64,000 bases of DNA from Monosiga brevicollis MX1 (GCF_000002865.3 NW_001865040.1:132888-196887), one strand, 5' to 3'; shown: positions 45,901 to 57,707, counted from the stretch's first letter. The notes: a model not told the origin generated them from the letters alone. Numbers and translations: made by a program.

Positions 45901-47554
45901 AAATGAGCACGAGCAGAGCCAGGTCGGTCGAGCAGACGTGATAGTCGCGCCGGTCGACAAGGCACGGCACAGACTAAGGTGCCGCCGCGAGGGGGGCGAA
46001 GACACGCACGAAGACGGCCACCCACCGAATTGATATCGTCCGAGCAATTGGTGCCATCCGTGTTAATGGCAAAGGCACCGACTACCATAATGATGGCAAA
46101 GACAATCAAGATACCGAGGGTATACTTGATAGCCGAGGAGAAACGCTACACAATGGGCAGGACCCAACCAGACGAGTTGACAGACAGGGCGTTTGTGAAC
46201 AAGCCCAGTGATTGTGTGTCATGAAGATGGCAAGTGTCGGAGCAGAGGTGGGAAGCCAAAATGACAAACCTTCATGCAGGAAGTGCCCTCGACCTCGTCC
46301 TTGGCTTCAAAGAAGAAGTAGGCCATCGGGATGATGCAAAAAACGAAGGCACAGACCAGGGCATAGACGGCTACTCACATGTCGTCAGGTGCGAAGAAGG
46401 CCATAAAGCCAAGCATTAACGGGACATGAGATGTACACAGACACAGACACACATACACACACATACGCAAGGCGAGGATGGTATTTCTTCCGCAGAGACC
46501 AGCAGGGCGACAAGGGAGGGGGAGCTGGCGTACTGTAGTAGGCAAAGCGCACAGTGTCGGTGACATCTTCATAGTGATCAAAGGCCCAGTCCTGTAGATC
46601 GATGGTATGGTCAAGGGGAAACCGTGCAGTACCGAAATGTCAGGTCATAGCACGTGGCCTGGGCAAATGGGTTGCTTGTGAAGGGATTACATACGTGAAA
46701 GCCACCGTTGCTACCCTTGAAGGACGAAACGAGGTAGATGTCGACAGGGACCAGGGCACAGGTCAAGAGAGACACAACAATGGCCATGATGGCCACGATG
46801 GTTGAACCTGCAATCAGCCAGATCCGTGGTCAGGCACACGACCACGCCACGCAAGGTTTGATGGAGGATGCGAGACACACCCAGTTCTTTCTCGCGTTTG
46901 TGTTGGTAAAAGCCGACAAAGGACCAGGCAAAGATGATGGAGACACCGACGAAGGCGACAAAGGGAATCCAGCCACCGGCAATGATGCCCTAGAGCAAAG
47001 CCAAAGCCATGATGGGCCACGGGTCATCACGGGTTGCATGAATGTCTACTTGCACAGAATCGCAAAGCATCTTTCACCGCTGTGGCGCTGTATACCTTTT
47101 TCAGCTCGGCAATGTCACGCTTGATCTCCGGCTGAGTCGTGGTGGTGGAAGTGCTCATCGTCGTGGTCATGTTTCCCGTCTCAGTGGGCACGGGCGAGGT
47201 GGAAGAACTTGTTTTGGGAGACACTGGAGTGGTTGTCGTCGTGTTAGGCTGGGTGGTCGGCGCCGCAGTGCTGATGGTTGTCGGCACCACGACGGTCGTC
47301 GTAGCGTTGGCTGCGCTGCTAACTGCCACAGCCACGGCCAGCAGCTTGCAATGCAAAAGGATATCAAACCAGTCGAGGGAAAGCGTGGGAGGTGAGTGAG
47401 GTTCGAACCGAGCTCAAAGATCCATCGAGCACACGCGGCGAGCTCGGATTTGAAAAAAAAAAAAAAAAAAAAAAAAAAAACAGCATTAAAAGGGACGGGC
47501 ACATACCAAAGCTGCCAGGCAGCCAGCGCCAGAGCGCAACGTCAAACGCGCCAT
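42983..47554 (-). CDS. LMBRD1: LMBRD1-like lysosomal membrane protein (cobalamin export) with mucin-like N-extension
   Basis: Nine-helix LMBR1 family protein; human LMBRD1 works with ABCD4 to release vitamin B12 from lysosomes. About 14 exons. After a signal peptide (MARLTLRSGAGCLAALLLAV over one intron), about 70 residues of Thr/Ser/Pro (47340-47110) precede the normal first helix (IPFVAFVGVSIIFAWSFVGF, then YQHKREKEL). Family matches in order: LLTCALVPVDIYLVSS with NGGFH (human LITSALLPVDIFLVSYMKNQNGTF), FFFEAKDEVEGTSCMKRFSS, IKYTLGI (about 46290-46120), the YRNKKGKSMSARDRR-type hydrophilic loop (about 45250-45100, exons partly read), LDYVLLSLVIYFFLLTTMSG with IKHLGVRFCGMKV (human YFIFTSMAGIRNIGIWFFW), TLAPQYVTYGNQMY, and YYWANWAFFLVFLAGLFYL. 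It ends FYDSDDDMKPFNPSWA. The extension is absent from human LMBRD1. Its SP and first exon are joined by inference. Confidence 0.9.
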
Positions 47555-47755
47555 TGCAAGAGGCCTCTCAAGCAGACAGGCACAGATCTACACGCTCTAC
47601 CACAAGACACACCAGCGTCAGAACGAGCAGAAGATCGTGCCGATCCCAAGCCGCCAAAAGACCGCAGAGAGAGAGAGAGAGAGAGAGAGAGTGTGTGTGT
47701 GTGTGTGTCATGAGAGCCAGGAGAGTCAGAGTCATGAGAGAGAGAAACAGAGAGG

Positions 47756-47845
47756 CAGAGCGCGCGCGTCACGAGAGAGAGGCAGAGCGCGCGCGTCACG
47801 AGAGAGAGACAGAGCGCGCGCGTCACGAGAGAGAGAGAGAGAGTC
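47756..47845. repeat. 27-bp tandem repeat, 3 copies
   Basis: Unit begins gcagagcgcgcgcgtcacga and ends in a GA run. Three nearly identical copies differ at one or two bases. The GCGCGCG core alternates purine/pyrimidine next to the GA run. Confidence 0.9.
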
Positions 47846-47926
47846 ATGAGAGAGGAGAGAGCCGAACGTACTTGTGCAGGAAAATTGCGTGTGGCGTCAA
47901 AAAAAAAAAAGATCTCTCACTGTTTG

Positions 47927-47929
<3 letters not shown>

Positions 47930-48011
<82 letters not shown>

Positions 48012-48014
48012 TGT
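47930..48014. repeat. (TG)n microsatellite ending at gap
   Basis: About 40 TG units run into the N gap. After the gap (48065-48083) the sequence resumes as (AC)n, the reverse-complement phase. Confidence 0.97.
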
Positions 48015-48064
48015 NNNNNNNNNNNNNNNNNNNNNNNNNNNNNNNNNNNNNNNNNNNNNNNNNN
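48015..48064. other. assembly gap (50 N)
   Basis: Run of N between a (TG)n and an (AC)n tract. The round size suggests a placeholder. Confidence 0.99.
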
Positions 48065-48180
48065 TACACACACACACACACACCAGTTGCATTTTGTCAG
48101 ATTATTTCGTGCGGTTCACTGTTTTCGTGCTCTGTTCTTAAGGGGGGGTCGGACGGGCTTTGCGACGAGGCACCGCTGTC

Positions 48181-49347
48181 ATGCCACCCCGTAAGGACGG
48201 CGGTGGTAGCAAGCATGCCTTTGAGGCTATGCTGGATGCTCAGCTTCAGCAGCAAGTGGATGTGGCCCGCTCATCGGTCGCTCATCAAAGTCAGAGCCAA
48301 GCGAATGCTCCCCCCGGTACACAAGAAGGTCACCCAGACCGCTATGATGATGTTTACTTTGACAGCGACGACGACGCTGATGCCGATGAGAACCGGCGTG
48401 CTCAACGCAAGGTGCGGCCCGGTGCCTCAGAGACAGGTCGCCTGTCGAGTACTCGTGCTGCAATTCACCCTCGACTCTGCTGGCCCTCCCCCGTCTCCTA
48501 GCTCCGCACCGACGAGGAGTTGTTCTACGACCCAGACCTGGATGACGACAATCAACGTTGGCTGACGGAACAACGCACGGCAAATTTACCCTTTGGTCAG
48601 TCACGCTCTTCAGCCACAAGCTCATGTTTGGTACCCCAACTCCTCGCTGCTTCGACTTGCACACATCGTGTCTTGACTGACCGCTTGCGTCGCTGCGTCC
48701 TGGCACACAACCAGAGTTGCGCGCAGAACATCAACGGCAAGCAGCTGAACACGCCTCGGCACGCCGCGTCAACCAAAAGCGCGCTGTGCGAGCTGCTCCA
48801 GAGTCTGATGCTGTACGTCTGCAACGGCTTGATGTGTGCCGCCATGCCACGTGTCACGGCAACCTCACGTTTGGTCTCGGGTTGGCCCGCCTTTGTGTAG
48901 ATTCTCAACTGCCCGGCGTGTATGACCACGCTTTGTCTTGATTGTCAAGCCCATGAGGCTTATACCAACCAATTTCGCGCCATGTTTGTTCTCAACTGTC
49001 GGGTGGATACCACCCAGGTGAGTCACAACGCCTGGTTTTGGTGGAAGGAACAGCATCGTCTCCTCGACCAGCTCAGCTGAGAGAGCATATGCCATTTTTT
49101 TTCCCATTTGGTGCTGGGCTCTTCGTCCTTCCTCCCTTAGGTTGTGCAGGTGCAGGAAAAGGACGCCTCGGGTAAGCGCACCGCCAACGCAGCGCATGCA
49201 GCTCAGAGCCCTGTACAAGCCAGTGGAGCGGCTCATATGGAAGATGATTTTCACCCCGTTCATTGCACCGAGTGCAATACCATTGTGGCCATGTATGACC
49301 TCGATGAAGTCTACCACTTTTTTAACGTTCTTGCCTCAGAGCCGTGA
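48181..49347 (+). CDS. EAPP: E2F-associated phosphoprotein (EAPP) homologue
   Basis: Nuclear protein that in mammals binds E2F factors; its cysteine pairs suggest a zinc ribbon-like fold. Start MPPRKDGGGSKHAFEAML at 48181. Family blocks: DRYDDVYFDSDDDADADE near 48335-48390 (human RYYDDIYFDSDSEDED), TDEELFYDPDLDDDNQRWL near 48505-48560 (human NDELLYDPEKDNRDQAWV), then LNCPACMTTLCLDCQAHEAY and FRAMFVLNC near 48905-49010, then FHPVHCTECNTIVAMYDLDE and VYHFFNVLASEP to the stop at 49345-49347 (human YHPVMCTECSTEVAVYDKDEVFHFFNVLAS). At least four introns. Strong conservation of the Cys blocks makes the identity firm. Confidence 0.93.
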
Positions 49348-49673
49348 ACCAATGCCCAAAGCACAGCTGTGGGCATGGGGCCGAGCCCCAATGGTCCGTC
49401 AACTCCAGAATACCGATATCATGGAGCCTGCGGGCATCAACCGTAGGCAGCAGAGCCCGCCAGACCTGGATACCAATATGACCACCCCTGCACGTCTGGA
49501 CTGAAATTGCATGTGGCATAGCCACTCCAGAGACAATCCATCGATTATTTCATTTCACTTTCGAGTTTCTGTTAGCTGGGCAGAGACATCACCCTTGCCC
49601 AGTTCAGCCCCACCACAACAACAACAACCCCACACCGGGCAAAATGATGGCAAAAGAAGTGCAGAGGCCACTT
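49348..49673. other. convergent 3' intergenic region
   Basis: 326 bp between the EAPP and SLC25 stops. Nothing else was seen. Confidence 0.5.
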
Positions 49674-51583
49674 CTAGAGCTCCTTGACGCCGATCCAATT
49701 GCGGAGTGCCTCCCACACGACAAAGGTCAGGACAGTATGGGGGCCAATCCGCAGGTATAACGCCGTCACGCCCTGCGAGTGACCAGACAAGAGTTAGCCA
49801 GGCTGTCAATAGGCAGGCGACTTGCCAACACTTGCTCCTTTTGGTAAGCGTGAAGCAAAACCATCAATGATACTGAAACAAACTTTGTAAAAGCCGAAAG
49901 GACCTTCCGCCTTGGCCGTCTTCTTGATGCAGTCGAACCAGCCAGAATAGTACATGCCCTGCTTGGTGCTGGGGTCAACGGGCTGGTTGTACAACCTAAT
50001 GCGCGCACACACATTCGTGTAACTTACAAGCCAAATAGGCAGGCCCAGGCTGGCGTATGCCTGTCACAAAGCGACGTACCGTGTCATGATGACGTCAAAG
50101 GGGTTCATACACAGTGCCACAAAGCCACCCGCTATCATACTAGCAGAAAAATGCAGAGGGGTTCCTTGCAAGTTGGGAAAGGCCTCGGTCACAAAAGTCT
50201 TGGCCTGTTCGCCAGAATTAGATCAAAGAATGAAAGAGAAAAAAAGGTTTGAAGCATTAGACTCGGGACATGCCACGACGGTGTGTAGCCACTCTAGGCG
50301 GCGAGCGTGGCCACTCTTGAGGCGGCGCTGAAAGGCGAGTTGAACAAACCTTTCCATAGCTAACGAGCTGGGACATTGAGCCTACGGCTAAGCGAGGCAC
50401 CGAGCCGAAAATGCCACGCCAGAGACCTAAGACCCCCTCTTGCTGAATGATGGCTCGGAAGGCTTGCAAAGCGGATGAATGCTTATGCTGGAAAACCACG
50501 AAAGGACAGTTTTTTTTTCGTGTCAGCATCCATGGACTATCCCACTCCACTTTGCGGTCTTGGCTCTGCACCCCCAGCAGTCGGTTCACACAGTCCAGGT
50601 CACTGGTACCTGAAAGCCAACACCAGAGGCACTTTGCGCCTGTTGTTGCGTCTTGACGAGGAATAGCGGGCTGCCCAGAAATGCCGAGAGCGCGCCTGCC
50701 GTTGCACCTGCGAATGGCCCCAGCCCAGATAGGAGGAGGTCATCACTGGTTTGATATGTTCCGGCGGTTCAGCAAGAGCTGCTGGGCCCGCGTACCTGCT
50801 AGCATGTTTTCAGGTAGCGTCATGGGTCGCTTAAACTCTTCAAAGTGCCGATCCACAAAGTAGTCGTACATGCTCAAGCGCGGACCATTCATTGCGGCTA
50901 TTCCAGTGACACATTCAGCGGAAAAGGTAAACGTGAGGCCCGGGTAGACCAGGCCATGATCAAGGCCAGCGCGCTCGCTTGCATTTGAACAGGGCACGGT
51001 ACAAACCTTGATAAAGAATGCCCATGCCCAAACCGGCTTGGACGCCGCTGGGAGATAGAAGAAGGGCAGCAGATGAGTAGAAGCCAGGCCTCAAAAGGTT
51101 TGTGTGCAATGCTCACGAGCGGCGGCCACACACCGGATACCCTCGGTTCGAAAGACCTCATAAAAAGCGTGAAACACGTTGCGATAAGCACGCTGATAGG
51201 CACCTGTTGCCTTCATCTCACCCTGCATGCATTGAGCAAAATGAGATGAACTAGCCCCTGGTCAGTTGGAGCCAAAGCATTTTGGCTTGAGGTGTGTTAT
51301 TGAGACCCAGAACAAGACCATCGTTCAGTCAAAAAAAGCTCGATCCTATGCTATGCTGATGCACGGTTCGCACCTGGAGTTGAAGGCGAGTCTTCATCAC
51401 CTCAAATGGATTGCTAACCAAACAGGCCGTCATGGTGGCTAACGCGCCAGTGGAGTATCTGCGGTATCACAGCACCGCACAGTGATATAAGGTGGAAAAC
51501 TGGCGGGTCATGAGCTGCGCACCCCACTACATGCGTACTTGATCCAGGGCGAGATGGGCTGAGTCTGTGTGTTGCTGGCCATC
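49674..51583 (-). CDS. mitochondrial carrier, SLC25A34/SLC25A35 (OAC1-like) group
   Basis: Inner mitochondrial membrane carrier with three Mito_carr repeats. Start MASNTQTQPISPWIK at 51583. Repeat 1: SNPFEVMKTRLQLQ near 51430-51375, the P-x-[DE]-x-x-[KR] signature. Repeat 2: SAFLGSPLFLVKTQQQAQ near 50675-50610 and GLWRGIFGSVPRLAVGSMSQ near 50430-50370 (human SLC25A35: LGSPIYMVKTHLQAQ, GLWRGALGGLPRVIVGSSTQ). Repeat 3: MNPFDVIMTRLYNQPVD near 50110 and 49990-49970, YYSGWFDCIKKTAKAEGPFG, and a final LRIGPHT-type helix ending in NWIGVKEL at 49677. The LYNQP motif is typical of the A34/A35/OAC1 subgroup; yeast Oac1 moves oxaloacetate, sulfate and isopropylmalate, so a small dicarboxylate/anion substrate is likely but not proven. 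About eight introns. Confidence 0.92.
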
Positions 51584-52232
51584 GCTCCGATCGCGGCAGT
51601 ATGGGCACCAAAACTCGGTCGCAAATGAGGCCAACAGCGGCTGTTCCGAACAGAGAACGGCCTCAGACCTGCAACAAAAGAAGACACAGCATATGGATCA
51701 GAATCAGCACAGAGCGCAAACATGGTTAAACAAATGCACCCCGCACCAGCCTACGCTTGTTCTAGCCTCCCTTCATGGCACGTACTCGCACTCAATGTCG
51801 ATGTCGCAAAGGGCAGCGGGGGTTCAATCGACCCCTGCGCGTATCTGCAAAAGGAGACTGACATCCGGTTCAATATTTTTTTACTATAAGCGGAAGACTG
51901 ACTTTTGTTACACTTGTGCCAAAACAAAAGCCAAGCCCGAGTTTTTGCCTTGCCCATGATTCAGAATCCGTGGTGCTCAAGCAGTTTTTCTTCATCTTGA
52001 ACGAAGAGAGAGCGAGAGAGCGAGAGAGCGAGAGAGCGGAAGCCAGACGAACGAATAGGTGAGGAGGGGTGCTGGCTCGACTGGCTGGCGGGCATTGAAC
52101 GGTGGTTTAATGGCGCTGGGTGGCTCGGTTTGCTGGTTGGCTCATGATGTTTTGGATCGCTTGTTCCCAAGGTGGAAGTGTGGACTTGGCCTTGGTGCTT
52201 GGTGATAGAGTGCTTCTTTGTCACCAAAGAAC
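51584..52232. promoter_or_regulatory. divergent intergenic region (SLC25 - / acinus +)
   Basis: 650 bp between opposed start codons. A GAGAGAGC repeat patch lies at 52005-52040. No coding signal was recognised. Confidence 0.45.
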
Positions 52233-54953
52233 ATGGCTGAGCTTCCTGAGGATTTGTCTGAGCTGACCGTAGTCCAGCTCAAGAAGGAGCTCAGTGACCG
52301 CGGCATCACCGTCAAGGGCCGCAAGGCCGATTTGGTCGAGCGCTTGGATGAGGCGCGCACGCACGAGCCGGAAGGCACGGCTGCTGGAGAAGATGGCACG
52401 TCCTCCCCGGCTGAGAGCGCGCCAACCAAGGCGGCAGCTGAGGCCACTAGTGAGCCGACCACTGAAGACAGCGCACCTGCGGCGTCGGAGACCGCAAAGA
52501 CTGATGAAGCAGATCAAGAACGCGTCGGTAACGTGACAGCAGCCGAGCCAAAGCCCGTGGCCCAGGCTTCTACCAACGTCGATGCCCCCGCGGTCGCTGC
52601 AGCAACGAAGGAGCCTCAGGTTGGTCCCGTGCCTTGGCCAGTACCTGCCCTGCTTTTTCGCAATCACCGGCCGAGCACATTGGCGTGGTACCATGTCGCT
52701 TGGTCTAACCCATTGCTACCCACTCATTGTAGCCCCAGACCACATCAACAGATTCTGCAGATGCGTCGAATGGGGCGCCAACCCCGAAGCGCCGCCGCTG
52801 GCGCCAAAGCACCGAAGCACGGCAGCAATCAGCTGAGGATGCCGTGATTGATGCCAACGCGCTTCAGGTATGATCATGTTGCCACAATTCTTCATTCCGT
52901 TGCTTATTGTGCCCGTCCCACGGAGAGTGCGAGTTGATTTCAAAGGATGATCTGGCCCGGTGGTGCGCTCATCAGGCATGCTGCTCACGACCATTCTAGG
53001 CCATGGTACAAGAGAGCCTGCCCACACCAGCAGAGGCGATGGATGACGGCCAGGATGACGTCAAAGAACCCAAACCCGGTGCCATGAATCGAGACAACGA
53101 TGCTGGCACGGAGGATAGTACAGGTCCTGCTGCCGAAACTGGACCCTGCTTTGTTCAAGTGCGCAACCTCAAGCGCCCGTTTACGCTGATAGCACTCAAG
53201 GAATTGCTGAGTCAGGTATGCCACAGCCACATGTTTTGAATGAGCAGCATGTTGACCTGTTATCCTGACCCTGACTGGGTGCTTCAAAGAGATCCCTGCT
53301 TCAAACGTGTTTGACAGCGTACCGATGGTGATACTCATTCACTGCCCGTGTTTTTTTGGTCACGGTTAGCATGGTACCATCTTGGACAATACATTTATGA
53401 CTGACAAAGTGCGCTCAAGGTGCTTTGCAAAGGTAAGCACCAACTCACTTCGGCCTCGCCTTGACCCGGTGGAGCTCGTGACCCTGTGACAGCCCTGTCG
53501 ATGCGTTCACCCCACAAAACTTGCCCGACAGTTTGAAACGCCGGCGCAGGCGCGTGCCACCGCAGATGCACTCAATGGCATGCAGTGGCCCAGCATTCAC
53601 GGCCAGGTTAGAAATTGTTGGCGCACGACTTGAAAATTTGATGGACACACCACAAGTCGTTCTTCTTCTCTTCATCCTTTCTCTCTCCTCTTTGGCTCTC
53701 CCTCTCTTTGTCCTCTCCTTCTGGCCTTTTGCTCAATGGCATGACGATGGCACGCAATTAGAACCTCCGAGTGACAGTTGAGGCAACGAATACACTTGCG
53801 GAACAAGTGGCCGAACAGCAAGCAGCCGCAGCTGCCCAACACCGTGAACGTATGATTGTCATCCGCGCGTTGCCGCCGCATCATGTGCTTCGCGAATGCG
53901 CCCTCTTGATGTTGGACCCGATAGAGACCCGACTCGAATCCGCTCACCTTGCTATGGCCATGTCTGTGCCTGTGTCCGTGTGTGTCACAGAGCCCCCGAC
54001 TGCTGATGCTCCCAAACAAGCTCGCCCAGCGGCACCCAGGAAACCCAAGGAAGAACCGGTCGTTGGGCTCTTGGATGATTTGTTTCGCAAAACCAAGGTA
54101 TGTCATCGTTCTGACGACGCAGTGCAGCCCACGTTGCTGCCCCTGCGATCTCACTGTGATTGCAACGAACTGCTAGACCCATCCCCATCTTTATTGGCTA
54201 CCCAACTCTGAAGCTGAGGCGCAGGCGGAGGGCGAGCGGCGTCGTGAACGCCAAGCGGCGAAGGAGGCACGCGAACGCGCGCCAGCACGTCGCAGCCGTA
54301 GCCGCAGTCGCTCGCCGCCCATGCGTCGAGGTCGCCGACGCTCGTTTAGCCGCAGCCGTTCGCCCGTCGGCCGTCGCTCGCCTCTTGGCCGACGCCCACG
54401 CTCGCCATTTGGCTCGCGGTTCCGTGGTCCACCAAGTCCACGCGGAGGTCGTCGTTACCGCCGCTCGTTTTCCCGTTCGCGATCACCGCCGGGCCGATCT
54501 TACTCGCGCTCTCGTAGTCGGAGCCGCTCTCCCCCACCTCGCCGTGGCCGATCTTACTCACGGAGTCCACCGCCAGCTCGTGGACCACGCTCACCTGGCC
54601 GTGGCCGATCTTACTCACGGAGTCCACCGCCAGCTCGTGGACCACGCTCACCTGGCCGCGGCCGAGGTCAAGCACCGATGTCGCCCATTCACTCGGCACC
54701 ACGCCACCGCATGCCCTCACCACGAGGGGCTTCGCCACCTAATCGCATGCCTCCACGTGGCGCTCAGTCACCTGAACGCATGCCCCCGCGGGGTGCGCGG
54801 TCGCCTGGCCGCTTGCCGCCTGGTCGGGCCTACCCTACTGGCCCTCCCATGAACATGTCGGGCCGTGCGCCAGTCCCGACCAATGCCAACCTGGCGCCTC
54901 CGCCCGCTGCCCGCCCATCCAATCTACCATATTGGATGACGCAGCAAAAGTAG
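52233..54953 (+). CDS. ACIN1: acinus homologue (SAP-RRM-RSB, ASAP/PSAP splicing complex)
   Basis: Acinus scaffolds RNPS1 and SAP18 at the exon junction complex. Residues 1-45 are a SAP DNA-binding domain (LTVVQLKKELSDRGITVKGR, KADLVERLDEA). An Ala/Glu/Thr-rich spacer follows, then PKRRRWRQST near 52775 (close to the KRKW-type motif before the acinus RRM). The RRM is spread over four exons: FVQVRNLKRPFTLIALKELL (53152-53215), HGTILDNTFMTDKVRSRCFA (53369-53430), ARATADALNGMQWPSIHGQ and LRVTVEA (53550-53790). The RSB motif is VVGLLDDLFRKTK then PSIYWLP after an intron (human LLDDLFRKTKAAPCIYWLP), near-identical. An RS/PR-rich tail ends at 54953 and includes a 60-bp duplication. Seven exons were read with phases that fit. 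Confidence 0.94.
54544..54665 (+). repeat. 60-bp tandem duplication in the acinus RS domain
   Basis: Two adjacent copies, almost identical at the base level, each coding GRSYSRSPPPARGPRSPGRG. Identity at synonymous positions indicates a recent duplication. Confidence 0.92.
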
Positions 54954-55269
54954 AATGGCAAAGCGCCCCAATACATGGCCGGGCAACGCATCTGATTGCC
55001 GTGCCACCCCGTGTAATTGATATGCCACAAGATCACTATCGGTTCAGTTGGATGAAAGGAGCCATCTGCAAGACCTCTCAACCGGATAATTTAATTCTTG
55101 TCAATTCTTGGCGGCATCAAAAAGAGAAAAAAAGAAAAAAAAACTGACTTCTACGTTCATTTACATGTTAAGTCTTCTATTTACGCTCTCGAACGGCAGA
55201 GACACACAGACAAATGTGCCTGTCTCATCGACACCGTGCCTGGAGGCACCTAAAATCTTTGCCAACCAA
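54954..55269. other. convergent 3' intergenic region
   Basis: 316 bp between the acinus (+) stop and the unrecognised minus-strand gene. An A-rich run (55118-55142) is the only feature seen. Confidence 0.5.
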
Positions 55270-57244
55270 CTAGCTGTTTGAAACGGCCTCGCAGCTGCCA
55301 TTGGGTGGAAACATTTGTAACAGCCGCACGCCCCAGGTCCAGATGGTGCCTTGACTCAGGCCATCAAATGCACAGGGCTCCCTGCCTTCTGCAATCTGGA
55401 CAATCTGCTGCAATACACTGGCCAAAGCGGCTGAAGGGCGATCTGTAAAGGGGACATCGGTCGGGATAGGCGAGGCGGGGTTGACACCTCTGACAGCATC
55501 GATCATGCGGCCCATGTGGTCTAGATCTGAATCCAAGGCCACAGCCACCCCCGGCTTTTGTAGTTCTTGCTGAGCTCGACGTAACACGCTAAGCGCGTAG
55601 GTTCGAGATTGGGCGTAGTTTTCCTCGTTGTTTGGTGCAGAGCTCAAAGGACCTGCAGGAGCACCATTCGCGAGTATACTGCCGTACCCGCCGCCTGCAG
55701 CAGCGGTGGCAGCGATTGAAGTTGAGTTAGACGGGCCGTCAAAGCGAGCCGATGCTGTAGGGGCCCCGAATGTCGCGGAGTTATAGCCACTGGCCACTAG
55801 GCTAGTAGGCTGGATCTATCAGGGTCATGCTTGGTCAGCTGGAGTTGTTGGATTGGGACCAGGGCATGGGCACGGGCCTTGATCTCACCTGAACCTGAAA
55901 GCCAAGCAAGTCTTGTTGAACGTGCGCAGCATGCTGCTGGAATTGCGGATCCTCGTTCAAGTGAGGAACGTACTGCACTTCTAGCAAACGCCCCGAGAAG
56001 AAGGTAATGGGCGCGCCCAGTCACCACGAGCCGCGCCGTTAGCCCAAACGAATCATATGTGCGTCCCAGCACCGAGTCGCTTGTGTGCCATGGTTGAGAG
56101 GCGTACCAAAGACCTGGCGCTGAATTGAGGTCATGCTCGTGGCTGGAGTGCCTGTGCTGGATGCACCAGGCTCGGCATTCTCGTGGGACCGCCCGCTTGT
56201 GGGCGGGCGTAGCACGTCGCGCGTTACCAAGGTGGCTTTGAGATTATACACGCCAAGCACCCGGTTGAGAAGCTGAAGCTGAGCCGCAACCTCTGGGCTG
56301 CGAATGGCCGCAATGACACGATTCTTGCCGCATGGCAGCAAAAACGCAATGTTTCTTGTTACAATGTCTAGTCAAAGGAGCAAAGGCGGTGCTTGCCACA
56401 TAAAATGAGACCAAAGTTACCCTTGTTCCTCCTCGTGTCTGGCTCATCTCCATGCGTTATAAACCCCTTTTGACTGGCCAGGAGAGCAGCATGCACAATG
56501 CTGTACCTTTGCGTTGCTTCTCGTTGGCCTGCGTCAGCGCGAGCTTGGCTGATTTGGTTAGAAAGAGTGCTTGTACCACCGAGCCATGTACCTAGACAGG
56601 AGTTGGGTTGAGGCACGCACAATCATGCAACGTACACATGCCCTGATTCACCCGTACGAGCCTATCCATCGGCACATACCGAAGCAGCAGTGCGACCAGC
56701 GTCACTCCACCAAGGTGATTTGAGGCCCAGGAGAGGATCAAGAAACTGAGCGAGGTCCGCACGGCGCATGTAGCGGGCCAGAAAAACGCTGGTATGAACC
56801 CCTGCCGGCAGATTGCGCCGCACGGCATCGAGATCGACTACGCTCTTTAGTACGCTCTCCTCGCGCACCACTGCAGTGGCTGCTGCCGGGGCCAAGGTTT
56901 CTGCAAATCTCTGCACGTCCCCCTCCAGCTGCAATGGCCCGCCCACATTCCGACCTGGCAGCAAAGCGCGACAACAACAACACCAGACATCGTGTAAACA
57001 CGGGAAATCGAAGCGCATTGGTGCTCAGCCCATGCCGGCACATACTGGTGTGCTGGAAAAGTTGTGCCCCGGCCACTTCAAGCAGCAGCTGAAGGTCCCA
57101 GCTCTGCTCCAACCCGCCTACAGCACTCAACGGCACCCAATGGCACCCAACGGCACCAGTTTCACAGAGGTCAGGGCAGCACAAGCGTTGCCACGCCAAG
57201 TCGTTCGGCCCAATCGCGCTATCCACCAGACTGACCAGCCCCAT
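55270..57244 (-). CDS. unrecognised multi-exon protein, mostly helical
   Basis: Not recognised. Exons with fitting phases: 57244 to about 57053 (MGLVSLVDSAIGPNDLAWQR... to LFQHT), about 56960-56690 (NVGGPLQLEGDVQRFAETLA, SVVDLDAVRRNLPAGVHTSV, FLARYMRRADLAQFLDPLLG), about 56592-56504 (VHGSVVQALFLTKSAKLALT), about 56368-56110 (DIVTRNIAFLLPCGKNRVIA, QLQLLNRVLGVYNLKATLV), about 55980-55890 (EVQYVPHLNEDPQFQQHAAH) and 55805-55270 (Gly/Ala/Ser-rich start, then QSRTYALSVLRRAQQELQKP and a C-terminus ending in SNS). No signal peptide, membrane helix or known motif is visible. The start is the weakest point; an upstream exon is possible. It is coding because the splice phases agree over six exons and amphipathic helices continue across the joins. 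Confidence 0.6.
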
Positions 57245-57707
57245 TCATGCCCTCGACACCAAAAACAAAAGCCCCTCTTCTACCCGGCACACCCAGGCAA
57301 TGCCGCCGGCTCGGTGACACGGGCCCCGGTCCAGGCCAGCACAGGCAGGAGCCCTCGATCCAGCGCCCACCCCCCGCAGGCCAACGTCTCGCGTGCTCTG
57401 ACGTGATCCCGCGTTTGCGCGCTCAGCTCAATTCACGCCAGATAACACCAAAGCAAATATGGAAATATAAAGCGTAACAATTTTCTCACTGTGTTGATAT
57501 CTGGCGTTTTCAAGCGGTATTTGGCGTAAGTGCACTCGTGTCACAGAGGGCAATCACACAGGACGAAGGGCAACGACCAAGGTGAAAGACGAGACCAACA
57601 ACGGCAGCGCAGCCGCAGTCGAGGTACACACACAGGAGCGTGTGAACGATTGTTCGAGGCGGATCTGACGACACGTCCAGCTGCGCGGCTGGTGGGAGCA
57701 GAATAAC
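57245..57707. promoter_or_regulatory. divergent intergenic region (unrecognised gene - / SRP9 +)
   Basis: About 460 bp between opposed start codons. No coding signal was recognised. Confidence 0.4.

Larger units (their letters stand above)
47555..48180. promoter_or_regulatory. divergent intergenic region with repeats and gap (LMBRD1 - / EAPP +)
   Basis: About 630 bp containing (GA)n, a 27-bp tandem repeat, an 85-bp (TG)n tract and a 50-N gap. Promoters for both genes should be here, but only the repeats can be described. Confidence 0.5.
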
